Below, piece after piece: positions 48,952 through 61,020 of a stretch of 64,000 nucleotides of DNA. The position numbers and the translations under genes were made by a program. This DNA is from Psoroptes ovis (taxonomy: Eukaryota > Arthropoda > Arachnida > Sarcoptiformes > Psoroptidae), in NCBI GenBank assembly GCA_002943765.1, contig PQWQ01000020.1:558001-622000 (forward strand), in the 5' to 3' direction. The notes beneath the pieces are model-generated. The model searched no databases. It worked only from the letters and a program-made list of their open reading frames with translations, and had not been told where the DNA came from. Position 1 is the first letter of the stretch, and each line of letters opens with the position of its first letter.

Positions 48952-51900
48952 ATGAATCACAAAATGTATAATTGGAAGCTTTTATTGAAAATTTTAATCA
49001 TTTTTACATTTTCAATGATTCTGTCGAATGGTAAGTGATACAATTTCAATGAATGATTATTCGAAATGAAGGGACTTATTTATTCATTTTACTTTCAAAA
49101 TTTAGGATCAAATTGTACGGAAAATTGTTTAATCCGAAATATTCATCATTATCATCAACGAAAATGGCCAAAATTTGATTTTGATTTTTATTATGAAACA
49201 AATAACGATAATAATAATAATCATTCATTAATCAATAATTCATTAATTAATGATTTGACATATACATCAATATTCGACAATCAAAATAATGATGAAAATA
49301 GCTTTATTTCAACTGAATCAACAACTACGAGGCCCATTATATTGATAGCCAATCATTCAACAGTCATATATGTGGATGAGACTGAGATCCGGAATCATAC
49401 AAATCTTAATAGTAATAATGGAATTTTGCACAAGAATTTCACTGAAATCACATCACTTGAAGATGATAATCTTTTGAAAATAAGTAAATTAATCAAAATC
49501 AAGTAATTAAATTATTTTTAATTAATTGAATATTCTGTTTATTGGAAATAATTCAAAGGTTTTATTTATCGAAATGATTCAATCATAAACCATTGGAATA
49601 AAAGTGATTTTATCGAATATTTTCAAGATAAATTATCAAAATTATATGAAATGGAATTCAAGAAACATTCGAATGGATCAATTAATGAAACAATTGAGCT
49701 TGATGTAAGTCTCGGGCCCACAATGGGATTAATGCAATCAACAATTCTGGATGCATGAAACAAGATAGAAGAGATTTTTTTCTGATTTTAATGGAATAAA
49801 ATTTTGATAATTTATTATTTTATTCTTTTTTTTCATTTAATAGATTCGAGATGTGATAATCGATGATAAAAATGAGAGATTAGAAATAAAATACGAGATA
49901 AAATATAAAAATAATGATACTATTATTCCATTTGAAAATGTAAATCAATTAATGTCATCAATATCCAACGATCAAATTCACAATTTAACAGGATTCAATG
50001 TTATCGATAAACTTGAAAGTATGCAAAGATTATTTCACAGTGGTGACCAACCTTTTTCCCAGTTCCTAAATTTCCAGAGAGTAATGTCGATGTATAGCCT
50101 TAGATTTTTTCAAAAAATTCAGAAATTTTCACGTACTATAACCTTAGATTTTTTCGATTTTTTGAAAAATTTTGACGATGGATAGTCTTAGATTTTTTCG
50201 ATTTTTTGAAAAATTTCCACGTATTATAGCCTTAGATTTTTTCGAAAAATTCAAAAATTTTGACAATGGATAGCCTTAGATTTTTTCGAAAAATTGAAAA
50301 ATTTTGACGATGGATAGCCTTAGATTTTTTCGAAAAATTGAAAAATTTTGACGATAGATAGCCTTAGATTTTTTCGATTTTTTGAAAAATTTTGACGATG
50401 GATAGCCTTAGATTTTTTCGAAAAATTGAAAAATTTTGACGATAGATAGCCTTAGATTTTTTCGATTTTTTGAAAAATTTTGACGATGGATAGCCTTAGA
50501 TTTTTTCGAAAAATTGAAAAATTTTGACGATAGATAGCCTTAGATTTTTTCGATTTTTTGAAAAATTTTGACGATGGATAGCCTTAGATTTTTTCGAAAA
50601 ATTGAAAAATTTTGACGATAGATAGTCTTAGATTTTTTCGAAAAATTCAAAAATTTTGACAATGGATAGCCTTAGATTTTTTCGATTTTTTGAAAAATTT
50701 TGACGATGGATAGTCTTAGATTTTTTCGAAAAATTGAAAAATTTTGACGATAGATAGCCTTAGATTTTTTCGATTTTTTGAAAAATTTTGACGATGGATA
50801 GCCTTAGATTTTTTCGAAAAATTGAAAAATTTTGACGATGGATAGTCTTAGATTTTTTCGAAAAATTCAAAAATTTTGACAATGGATAGCCTTAGATTTT
50901 TTCGATTTTTTGAAAAATTTTGACGATGGATAGCCTTAGATTTTTTCGAAAAATTGAAAAATTTTGACGATAGATAGCCTTAGATTTTTTCGATTTTTTG
51001 AAAAATTTTGACGATGGATAGCCTTAGATTTTTTCGAAAAATTGAAAAATTTTGACGATGGATAGTCTTAGATTTTTTCGAAAAATTCAAAAATTTTGAC
51101 AATGGATAGCCTTAGATTTTTTCGATTTTTTGAAAAATTTTGACGATGGATAGCCTTAGATTTTTTCGAAAAATTGAAAAATTTTGACGATAGATAGCCT
51201 TAGATTTTTTCGATTTTTTGAAAAATTTTGACGATGGATAGCCTTAGATTTTTTCGAAAAATTGAAAAATTTTGACGATAGATAGCCTTAGATTTTTTCG
51301 AAAAATTGAAAAATTTTGACGATAGATAGTCTTAGATTTTTTCGAAAAATTCAAAAATTTTGACAATGGATAGCCTTAGATTTTTTCGATTTTTTGAAAA
51401 ATTTCCACGTATTATAGCCTTAGATTTTTTCGATTTTTTGAAAAATTTTGACAATGGATAGCCTTAGATTTTTTCGAAAAATTTCCACGTACTATAGCCT
51501 TAGATTTTTTCGATTTTTTGAAAAATTTTGACGATGGATAGCCTTAGATTTTTTCGATTTTTTGAAAAATTTTGACGATGGATAGTCTTAGATTTTTTCG
51601 AAAAATTGAAAAATTTTGACGATGGATAGCCTTAGATTTTTTCGATTTTTTGAAAAATTTTGACGATGGATAGCCTTAGATTTTTTCGATTTTTTGAAAA
51701 ATTTCCACGTATTATAGCCTTAGATTTTTTCGATTTTTTGAAAAATTTTGACGATGGATAGTCTTAGATTTTTTCGAAAAATTGAAAAATTTTGACGATG
51801 GATAGCCTTAGATTTTTTCGATTTTTTGAAAAATTTTGACGATGGATAGCCTTAGATTTTTTCGATTTTTTGAAAAATTTCCACGTATTATAGCCTTAGA

Positions 51901-52912
51901 TTTTTTCGATTTTTTGAAAAATTTTGACGATGGATAGCCTTAGATTTTTTCGAAAAATTCAAAAATTTTCCCTTTCTCTAGCCTAAATTTTTGAAAAAAT
52001 CGCGAAATCTAAAGCTATTATACGTCGAAATTTTACCTATTTTTTGATTATTGTCTCAATGAGTTGTGTGACCACTGTATTAAATATTATTTTTAGCTGA
52101 TTTCTTTTAAATTGAAATAATAATCTCAGTTATTCTTCATTTTATTCCAAAAAGATAACAATAAGAAAAACACATCAACGACTGTAGAAGCAAACAGAGC
52201 TGAAATTAATTGGATCAATTTTAAATCCATGCTGATAGTACTCGGCACATTATTTTTATTATTCATACTATTATTGTGTTTATATTGTTTTTGTTGCCGT
52301 TTCAATAATGAAAATCGTCACAATAATAGATGGATTGAAACAATTAATCAAGAGATAATTCATCATCAAGATCGTCGTTTATCGGCCAATAATAACGGTA
52401 TTAATACCCAGTCCGAATCAATACGAAATCCCAATAATAATAATTTCAATAGTGTAGCATCAAGTACTGATGATTTAATTGCATCGTCCACATCTTCATC
52501 ATTATCTTGTAATAATAATGATAATAATGAAGATGATTACAGTGTTAAAAAATTAGATAAAAGTCAACAATATGATTATTTGAAGTCACAAAACTTGCAA
52601 ACATTTCCCAAACGTTTACAGACATTAACATCTTCATATAGTGATAATATCAGCAGCGGTAGTAGTAAACAAAAATTTATACCGATACATTATAATTTTA
52701 TTGATCGCCATTCATCCGATATCAATAATTATGATCGTATCAGTTATATACACAGTCGTGAAACGATTAAAGAAACACATAAACATCCAAATATTTTGGA
52801 AATTAAATTAAATGAAGAAACACAATCAATTGTTAAAGAAATACGCAAAGAATTGAATCGTTTCAATCAAAGAAAAATATTGAATGATGATTGTTCAACA
52901 AGTGAAGCATAA
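48952..52912 (+). CDS. Type I single-pass membrane protein with Asn-rich ectodomain
   Basis: Five exons, 48952-49030, 49106-49483, 49559-49704, 49844-50018 and 52155-52912, join in matching phases and give 511 residues; an in-frame ATG at 48847 would add 35. Exon 1 is a signal peptide (MNHKMYNWKLLLKILIIFTF). The ectodomain has many potential N-glycosylation sites (NCT, NHS, NHT, NET) and, over exons 3-4, a stretch (FIEYFQDKLSKLYEMEFKKH, then VIIDDKNERLEIKYEIKYKN) whose layout resembles a SEA module; that match is weak. The transmembrane segment is MLIVLGTLFLLFILLLCLYC, followed by FCCRF and a roughly 205-residue cytosolic tail rich in Ser/Asn. Intron 4 (2.1 kb) holds a hAT-like element filled with satellite. 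I do not recognise an orthologue. Confidence 0.8.
50038..52077. mobile_element. hAT-like non-autonomous element filled with satellite
   Basis: Begins CAGTGGTGACCAACCTTTTT and ends GTTGTGTGACCACTG, imperfect inverted repeats of about 14 bp that resemble the CAGTGGTT...CAACC ends of hAT elements. The inside is almost wholly the 44-bp satellite. There is no transposase. A clear 8-bp target duplication was not found. It lies in an intron, 19 bp after the 5' splice site at 50018/50019. Confidence 0.6.
50096..51975. repeat. 44-bp satellite array 2 with higher-order structure
   Basis: About 42 tandem monomers of the same family as the 11.2-kb array. Variants are marked by GACAATGGA, GACGATAGATA, TAGTCTTAG and TTTCCACGTATTATAGCC. 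GACAATGGA recurs at 50661, 50881 and 51101, exactly 220 bp (five monomers) apart, then 264 bp later, showing block duplication. Confidence 0.95.
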
Positions 52913-52937
52913 TCTTGAATTATTATTATTATTATAA

Positions 52938-55025
52938 TCACGATATGGTCACTATTTCATTCGAATAATAGAAACAATGATTCAATTCTTGAATATAATT
53001 CGGTAGAAAACTTCCCAATGCTTCATCCTAAATTTTGAAATTAAAGGAATATGATTATTATAACTTGACTGAATAAAAAAATAAATAAATTTGGAATTAC
53101 CTCTTCAGGCCAATTCAATATGAGAGTTTTATTATTGTTTTGATTATCATTGACAATTTTTATGTGAACATTTGAGATCATCAATTCGGTATCATTCAAA
53201 AGTTTAATTGAATGTTGTTGATTATTATCATTATTATTGAATTTACTTTTCAATTTTTCATATAAAATTTTTATAATTCTATCATTTGTTAATAACGTTA
53301 ACTCATTAGTATTTTGTAATTTAATAAATGTCTTGTATGTTATATTGAAGGCTTTGATACCATATTGTTTATATTCTTCTTTATCGCATAATATTGTAGT
53401 AATATTTTCATTATCATCATTATCATTATTATTGTTCATTATTTTAAGTGTACCATGCATTAATTTTTGTCGCTTTAAATCAGTAGATGCGTTTGCATTT
53501 AATGTACGTTCAAGAAAATCAACATCAACATCAACTGTATGTGATAGAGGTATATCAATGCTCAAAGTTTCACCATTTGCTGGATAATAACAATCAATTT
53601 GGAATTCATTTTTGATTTTTCCTTGCAGAAATGCCATTTTCGATGCTTCACCATGTACTAATACAACATTTTTAGGTTCACAATGTTTTATCAAGTCCAT
53701 AATACCTTTAGCATCAGCATGAGCACTGAATGACATATATCTTACTTGTAATTTGACTTCAACAAATTGTTTATTTTCAAATTCAATTTTTTTCGCTCCA
53801 TTCAATATACGATAACCAACGGTACCGGCTACACAATAACCAGGCATTATAACCATGTTATTAGGATCAGGTGCCCATTTTCGAAATATTTGCAATGATA
53901 GACCAGCGTGTAACATTCCAGGTGTTGCGAATACAACCATTGGTTCTTTATTATCAATATAAGCTCTATCGAATGGTTTTATATGTCTAAACTCGAACAT
54001 ATTACGTTTGACAAATGTTTTTTTAATTTTTTCATTGGTCCATGTAATGAATAGCTTGTAATAATTTGTTGCCTTTTCAGTCAAACCAACAGCAAAATAT
54101 ATCGGTACTTTCAAATTCATTCGGTCCCAATATGTTTCAAGAAGAATGCATAATTCTTGAGCACGTCCAAGAGCAAATACTGGTATCAATACTTTGCCAC
54201 CACGTTCAACACATTCGTGTACTTTCATCAAAAAATCTCTTTCACGACATCGTTTTGAATCACGAATGGTCGTGGCATATGTACTTTCAGTTATTAAAAC
54301 ATCTGGTCTACATTTATCGATCCATGCACTTCCTAGATGACGGTCAGCTGTCATGTTATAGTCACCTGTATAGACTATTGAATGTTGACCAGATCTAATG
54401 TGAAACATTGCAGCTCCCAATACATGTCCAGCATAATATGCTTTGATTTCCAGTTCATCATTCACTTTGACTGTTTCGTGAAGAATCACAGGCGTTACTT
54501 TTCGCATACAATCTTTTATCATTTGTGAAGTGAAAAAATTTGTTTCTCCTTTACGTTCAACAGTTATTTTACGAAAATCTTCTAATAAAATTGGACAAAT
54601 AGCTTTGGTTGGATGTGTCATGTATATCGGTCCTTTATATCCAACCATTTCAGTCATATAAGGCAAAGCACCACAATGATCCAAATGGAAATGTGAAATG
54701 ATGACACAATCAAGATATGAATCTAAACTTCCTTCATTACTGATGTAAGAAAAATCGGGAAATCTTCGCTAAATCAAAAAAATGATTAATAATTATCAAT
54801 TTGAATGAAATTTGTGAAATTTAATTGAAAAAACCTGATCATTATAGCCCATATGCATTCCACAATCAAGCATAACTCTTTGCGTGCCGATTGTAACCAA
54901 TATACAACTACGGCCAACATCTTGACCAGCACCTTTTGAAAAAATTTGAAAAATTTATGAGAGTTATAAAATAAAACTATCTAAATAAATAATTTACCCA
55001 ATGGTGTTATTTTTATATCACACAT
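52938..55025 (-). CDS. INTS11: INTS11, Integrator complex RNA endonuclease
   Basis: Catalytic subunit of the nuclear Integrator complex; it cuts snRNA and promoter-proximal nascent transcripts. Four exons, 55025-54998, 54932-54835, 54768-53101 and 53027-52938, all phases matching, give 627 residues (human 600). The start MCDIKITPLGAGQDVGRSCI and the zinc motif ISHFHLDHCGALPYM (His68, His70, Asp72, His73, the same numbering as human) identify it. Beta-CASP blocks include GHVLGAAMFHI, YTGDYNM, ESTYAT, PVFALGRAQE, ATPGMLHAG and MSFSAHADA. An Asn/Asp-rich insertion lies after the nuclease core. The last exon encodes DEALGSFLPNY following NWPEE, matching the family C-terminus. Its stop is 25 bp from the stop of the plus-strand gene. 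Confidence 0.97.
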
Positions 55026-55661
55026 TTTTTTAAATATTTAAATGAGTATTGAAATAAAAAACAATTTAAACTTGACTTTTTGCCGGCTGACACCAAAACA
55101 AAAACGATTTTAGTGTTTTCGAAATTCGTTCGATTATCGATTACCCAGTTTCGATTATCGATTGTTTCGTGATTCACTGTACAAATAAAAACTGCTGCCA
55201 TCTTGTGATTTCAAATTGAAAAATTTTTGTTTGGCGGAAAATTTAATTTTTTCTTTTTTTGAACAAGAAAAATGTTGAAACATTCATCGCATTGACATGA
55301 TAACTATTATTTGAAACAAGGATAATTTGACATTTGAGGACCCAAAAAAAAAAGAAGGGAAAAAATTTAATTTTATAAATTGAAATATAAAAAGAGAAAT
55401 CAACAATAACAGTACAATACATGTCCATTCAATATATATATATAGACAGCCACAATATAACAAATGAAAAAAATTCAAAATAAATTAAATGAAAATACGA
55501 ATTGAAAATCCAAGAGAAAAAAAGAAAAGGAATCCAATTTGTCAACACAAGAAATATATTTCAAGCAACAATAATAATAATGATAATATTAAATAGTAAT
55601 GATGACGATTTGAGGATCGGATCGATCGATAATCAATCTATCAATGCATCAATAATGTAAT

Positions 55662-55847
55662 CAGCGGTGGCCAACAAATTGCCAATTTGTTCGACCATTG
55701 TATTCACACCGCAGGACCAAAGGATCTAGATTTTTTCTAGATTCGAAACAGCGCGCATTCATTGTTCAATTTTTTCATAGGGCTTTCAATGGGCATGTAT
55801 ATCTTCGGTTTGAAAAGCCATTACTATCAAAAATTTGGCCACCGCTT
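55662..55847. mobile_element. Short hAT-like element
   Basis: Left end CAGCGGTGGCCAACAAATT, right end AAATTTGGCCACCGCTTA: near-perfect inverted repeats of about 16 bp around 186 bp. The inside is less A/T-rich and has no open frame. The ends resemble those of the satellite-bearing element. No convincing 8-bp duplication. Confidence 0.6.
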
Positions 55848-56381
55848 AATAAATAATAATGGATTGATTGATATTTTGTTGTTGTTGATTCATTTAATTA
55901 TTATTATTATAATATCATTTTGATTATTATAATGGACAATACAATTTATAATGTATATCAATGAATGATATTCATTAAATATCAATTGAATCAATAATTT
56001 GAATTTGTCATTATTATTTTTCCATTATAATTCCATTATTATCATTATTATTTATACTTTTCAAAAAACCAGTGGCCAACCCTAATCAATAGCATTTTGA
56101 TGACAAATAAAAAAAAAATAGATTATCAATTTGAATCAATGAATGAATTAATACAAATTGCATCTTCAATTATTATTATTATTTTCTCTATATTTTCAAT
56201 AGATTGACATATAGTGTGTGTGTATGAATCGACAAAATAAATGTATAATATGATGGTTCCAAGATACGATATATATATCAATAATAATGTACGATATGAA
56301 TCAATATATATTAATTCATTCATTCATTCTTCATTTATTTCTTTCAAATTTCACCCAAAAAAATGAAAATAAGATAAAATA

Positions 56382-56462
56382 TTAGGCTGTCCGGAAAATT
56401 TTGGCCGATTTTCATGAGCAACTCTATCGGATTAAGCCGAATGAACTTTTCGGACAGTTCTT
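56382..56462 (+). mobile_element. Miniature palindromic element, copy 13
   Basis: Starts TTAGGCTGTCCGGAAAATTT after TA; the right arm is altered at the tip (TTTTCGGACAGTTCTTA). Confidence 0.85.
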
Positions 56463-57546
56463 ATATTTATATTTTTTATTTGAAAATAAAATGCATTAAA
56501 ATGATTTTTGTATTTTCATTTTCAAAATGATATAATATGTGTGTGTTGATATATATTTCAATTTAAGTGCATTTCGTGTCTATTTTTCGTTCAACTAATA
56601 GTAGATAAATGTATAGTTTATATCATGTTATTATCATCGATATCGATATCATTAAATATTTTACATTACATTACATAAAAAATGCATTTCAATGTATTTA
56701 AAACGTATAGACAGGCACATCATTTTATCACAATTTGGCCTGCATATGAATTCATATAATTCATTTGAAATGCATTCGATTTGATTTGTCGTCATTTCAA
56801 TTTATTTATTTTGTTTTGTTTTGTTTTATTGATGCATTTTTCACTGCCAAACGGTGGTATATGTGATGTGAAACACTGAGAGTAAACTTGTTGTTGGTGT
56901 TGAATCACAATGAACCTTTTGTTGAAGCCTTTTGTGAGGCCTTTTGCAAGGTTTTCAATAGGTTTTCAATGATTTTTTTTGTGTTTTTTTCATTTCCATT
57001 AGTGGCCATTTTATTGGGATCCAAATGGAAATTGATGATATTCGGGTATTTCACATAAAGTAATAAAAACACATGGAACACAATACGTTGAGGGGTGTTG
57101 AAGTGAAATTATTTTCACAGGTAAAAATTAAGGTTGGAATGATTCGTGTTTTCACTTGAATTTTAGTATAAATGCACAAGTAAAAGTCTTAAAATTTTTA
57201 CAAATTTTTCAGATCTTTTTCATTTTCTAACAAGGCTATAGCTTCTTGGCAACTTATGGCCATTTTTTCAGAAAAATTCAAGTGTAAACACTTAGGAAAA
57301 CATTTTCGATTGATGATTCAAGTTTGATTGGAAAATGGCAAAAATTGAACATCTAAAAAAACATGAAAAAACAATCAAAGTTTGACATGAATAAAATAAA
57401 TAAACATGTTTTAGTGATGATAATTGAACAATTTCCATTAGAGATATTGGAGCATCATTATTATTTCATATATTTGCTTTATTTCATGGGCAAGTACTAC
57501 CAGGAAAATCTGCGAAATTTTTGCATATTTCGCTGGGGAACAAATA

Positions 57547-57626
57547 TTGAGTTGTCCGGAAAGTTTTGGCCGATTTTTATCAACAACTCTATTGATTAAT
57601 CGAAATGAACTTTTCGGACAGCTTAA
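57547..57626 (+). mobile_element. Miniature palindromic element, copy 14
   Basis: TA-flanked; TTGAGTTGTCCGGAAAGTTT at the left, TTTTCGGACAGCTTAA at the right. Confidence 0.88.
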
Positions 57627-58170
57627 TATTTTGCTGGAAATTGTTGTGAAAATATTTACGTTTTCAAGAAAAGATAATGTTTTTTTCATATTTTTCTAAA
57701 TAAAAAAAATAATAATTATAATAATGACAATGACCCATGTGTTTAGCTTAATGAGACAAACCATTAAAAAAATAATTGAAATTAATTGTTTGAATATTAG
57801 TAGTCGTTTATAAAACGATAAATATAAGTATATATTAACAACATATTAACGATATAATAACAAATTATATCGATCAAGAATTTCGTAGAATTTCAAGTCT
57901 TGTTTAGCCAAACACAGACATATATTAGATAGACTAACACAGAAAATGCATTTATATATATTTGAAGGCAAATAGTTAATTATCGTAATGCATTTTCTAT
58001 TATTTTTATTTTTGTGGCCAATTTATGATTATTATTGTTATATTATTATTATGATTATATTAATAATAATAATAATCATAACAATAATTTACCAGATAAT
58101 ATTTCAATTGAAATCAAATAACAATTCTTATCATTACTATTATTATTAGCAATTTTCTTGTTTTCAAATA

Positions 58171-58250
58171 TTTGGTTGTCCAAGAAGTTCTGGACGATTT
58201 TCATTAACAACTCTATTGATTAATCGAAATAAACTTTTCGGACAACCTAA
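58171..58250 (+). mobile_element. Miniature palindromic element, copy 15
   Basis: TA-flanked on both sides; TTTGGTTGTCCAAGAAGTTC at the left, TTTTCGGACAACCTAA at the right. Confidence 0.87.
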
Positions 58251-59313
58251 TATATTTTAATGGCATTAATTTCAATATCAATAATTGGATTCAAAAAAAA
58301 TTCAAGATGTTTTATTTGAATTCTTGTGAAATTATTTTTGATAATTTCATGAGAAAAAAAGATATTCATGAAATTATAATTGCATTTTCACATATAAATA
58401 TTCACCTATGAGAATATTAGCATGGATCGTTCTCAGGTAAATGATTCAATAATTTCAAAAAAAATAATAATAATAATTTCAATTTAAATCAAATACAAAT
58501 TTGTCATTTCATAATGATAATCAATAATTGTGTCTGTGTGTGTATCATATGCATGTATTTGATGATTGCCACTTATGTAATTTGTAAAATTCATTAATGA
58601 TTGAAACAATCATCATCATAATAATAATTTGATAATCGAAACTTTTCAAAATGGTTTTCCATTTGAGATTTTTTGAATATTCCGAGAATTTTGCGCAGAT
58701 AAACACGGTAGATAATTCATGGACATGGACATCGATACATACCGTTAGAATAGTTGGGTCCAAACACAGAATCGCAGTTCTACGGCACTGAATGAATTTC
58801 TCTCATTCATTTCAAATTCATGATTGCTTTCATTTTCATTTTTTCAAGGGTCTATCTTAAGGGTCTATCATCATATGGTGGCAGAATCAAACACATTGAA
58901 TTAGTGAATGAATTGAATTGAATTCAAAATGCACAAAATTGCTAGCAGAATAATTTGCAATTGTACAACTAGCAAATGTGTGTGATATATGAATGTGAAT
59001 ATTGAATATTGAATTTACCATTTCATATGTGATATATAGCATCATCATTACAATTCAGCCAGCCAGTATATTGTGCAATATTTGATTTCGATGAATTTTC
59101 TCATTTCAAATTATTTTTGAAATGATTTTCGCTTTTCGCCAGTCAGTCATGTTTGTAGAATTGTTACATTCAATACGAATTATTTTGTTTTGTTTCGTTT
59201 GAAACGAATTGAATTCAATGCAGAATTTTCCGTACGAAATAATTTCAAATTTCCAAAATTCAAGATTAGACTGTTGATTATTTAAATTGATTCTTTGATT
59301 AATTCTTGAAGAA

Positions 59314-59645
59314 ATGGCTGGCCATAAACAAAAACAAGTAAATAATAGCACGAGTCGTTCATCGATCAATCAGCACCAACAACATTCGAATAATAATCAA
59401 AGCAATAATCAACATGATCATCATCAACAACAACCACCACAACGACATTTACAAACCTCAAAACAACCAATTGAATGTTTCAATTGCCACAAACCAATAC
59501 GTGAACGTTTCCTATTGAAAGCATTAGATCAATATTGGCATGAAGATTGTCTCAAATGTTCTTGTTGTGATTGCCGTTTAGGTGAAGTCGGCTCGACATT
59601 ATTCACCAAAGCTAATCTAATACTTTGTAAACGTGATTATTTAAG
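59314..59645 (+). CDS. LMO: LIM-only protein (LMO/Beadex), first coding exon
   Basis: Nuclear LIM-only cofactor that binds LDB/Chip and competes with LIM-homeodomain factors. This exon encodes 110 codons plus two bases and ends at a GTAGAG donor (59646). After a Gln/His/Asn-rich leader of about 50 residues comes the first LIM domain: CFNCHKPIRERFLLKALDQY, WHEDCLKCSCCDCRLGEVGS, TLFTKANLILCKRDYLR. The zinc-binding Cys/His set is complete for a LIM finger, and the exon ends exactly after RDYLR, the position of an intron in vertebrate LMO genes. The second LIM domain must lie beyond the right edge; none is seen within the following 4.35 kb. Confidence 0.94.
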
Positions 59646-59809
59646 GTAGAGTTTTCAATTATTTTCAATTATTAAATTAATTACTTTTCATAATTAAAAA
59701 TTTTTAAAATTATAAAAATTTCAAAGGTGCTAGCCTTAATCTAAATATAATTTCAAACATTCATTTTCATTTTCATTTCGTTCAATTTTCATTTTATTCC
59801 ATTTTCATT

Positions 59810-59842
59810 AATTCATTCATTCATTCATTCATTCATTCATTC
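59810..59842. repeat. ATTC microsatellite
   Basis: About eight tandem copies of ATTC. Confidence 0.9.
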
Positions 59843-60119
59843 AATAATATTAAGGCTATACATCTTCTTTTTTGAATTATTTGAATTTAATTTATATTAT
59901 TATTATTATTATTACATAACTTGAACATTATTTTCAACAACAACAATACTAATAATGATAATAGCAATAATAACAACTAATAATGATAATAGTAACCAAC
60001 GAAAAAAGCTTTCTATTTAACTAAACATAACAATAATAATAATTGATGATGATGATCCAAAAATATAACAAAAACTATTGAAATGCGCACACAACTATAG
60101 TTATAAGCACATTCATCTA

Positions 60120-60203
60120 TTTAGGTAGTTGTCCGAAAAATTCATTCGGCTTAATCAATCGAAGTTATTCATAAAAATCGGCCAGAACTTTTCGGACAGC
60201 TAA
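60120..60203 (-). mobile_element. Miniature palindromic element, copy 16
   Basis: Reverse-oriented; left end TTTAGGTAGTTGTCCG with a small insertion, right end TTTTCGGACAGCTAAA. Confidence 0.82.
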
Positions 60204-60416
60204 ATATATTTGAATTTAATTCAAACGAAATTGTATTCACATTTAATTCATTAATTCATTTATTCACATTTGAACTAAACGCGAGAGAGAAATGAAAGCA
60301 TTCAATCATTTTGTTTAATCATTTTGATTAAAAAATGAATGAATAACAACCCTACAACCCTACAAATTTAATTTTTTTCATTTTTAATTAGTGTACAAAC
60401 TCGTTATATTAGTTGA

Positions 60417-60438
60417 TTAGTTAGTTAGTTAGTTAGTC
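60417..60438. repeat. AGTT/TTAG microsatellite
   Basis: About five tandem copies of TTAG. Confidence 0.8.
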
Positions 60439-60583
60439 GGTTCATATGATCATTGGATGGATAGAATCCATGCATAGATATATGTGTGTGTGCTTGATGA
60501 ACATGCACTCACATATACCCTCTCATTAATACTAATAGGAACAAAAAAAAAACAAACATTTTTGTGAATATTATTTATATATA

Positions 60584-60662
60584 TAAGATTGTCCTAAAAG
60601 TTTATTCGGCTTAATCAATAGAGTTGCCATGAAAATCGGCCAAAACTTTCCGGACAACTTAA
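60584..60662 (-). mobile_element. Miniature palindromic element, copy 17
   Basis: Reverse-oriented; TAAGATTGTCCTAAAAGTTT at the left, TTTCCGGACAACTTAA at the right. Confidence 0.85.
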
Positions 60663-60937
60663 TTACTAATAATAATTCATCAAGAATAATTAAAAACACA
60701 CACACACACATGCACTGAGAGACATATATTTAATAATAAATGAATGAATGAATTTATGCAAATTAATGGATAAAGAAAGAAAAACTTTTTTTGTGTTGTT
60801 TTGTTGTATTGAAAATTGCAGGAAAAGAAACGAAATTAATTGAAACTTTTTATTTTTCGACATTTGATTAAATGAAACTAAATGAGTATATGCAATATAT
60901 TTTATATTCATCAATTATGAAAATGATGAATAATGTA

Positions 60938-61020
60938 TCAGAATTGTCCGAAAAGTTTTGGCCGATTTTCATGAACAACTATATCGTGATTAAGCCGAAT
61001 AAACTTTTCGGACAACTTAA
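60938..61020 (+). mobile_element. Miniature palindromic element, copy 18
   Basis: TCAGAATTGTCCGAAAAGTT at the left after TA, TTTTCGGACAACTTAA at the right. Confidence 0.85.

Larger units (their letters stand above)
55026..59313. other. Divergent intergenic region between INTS11 and LMO
   Basis: 4.3 kb of A/T-rich DNA with the INTS11 promoter at the left, a short hAT-like element, three miniature palindromic elements, an imperfect CCTTTTG/GGTTTTCAAT repeat patch at 56915-56970, and the LMO promoter/5'UTR at the right. No coding exon is supported. Confidence 0.6.

Noticed and set aside
50019..50185. Open frame continuing past the exon end into the hAT-like element
   Set aside because: It runs through the splice donor and into satellite sequence. 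The phase-correct junction 50018 to 52155 gives the transmembrane exon, so the extension is intron.
11216..51975. Tandem arrays as CRISPR
   Set aside because: Monomers are contiguous with no unique spacers, and this is a eukaryotic genome.
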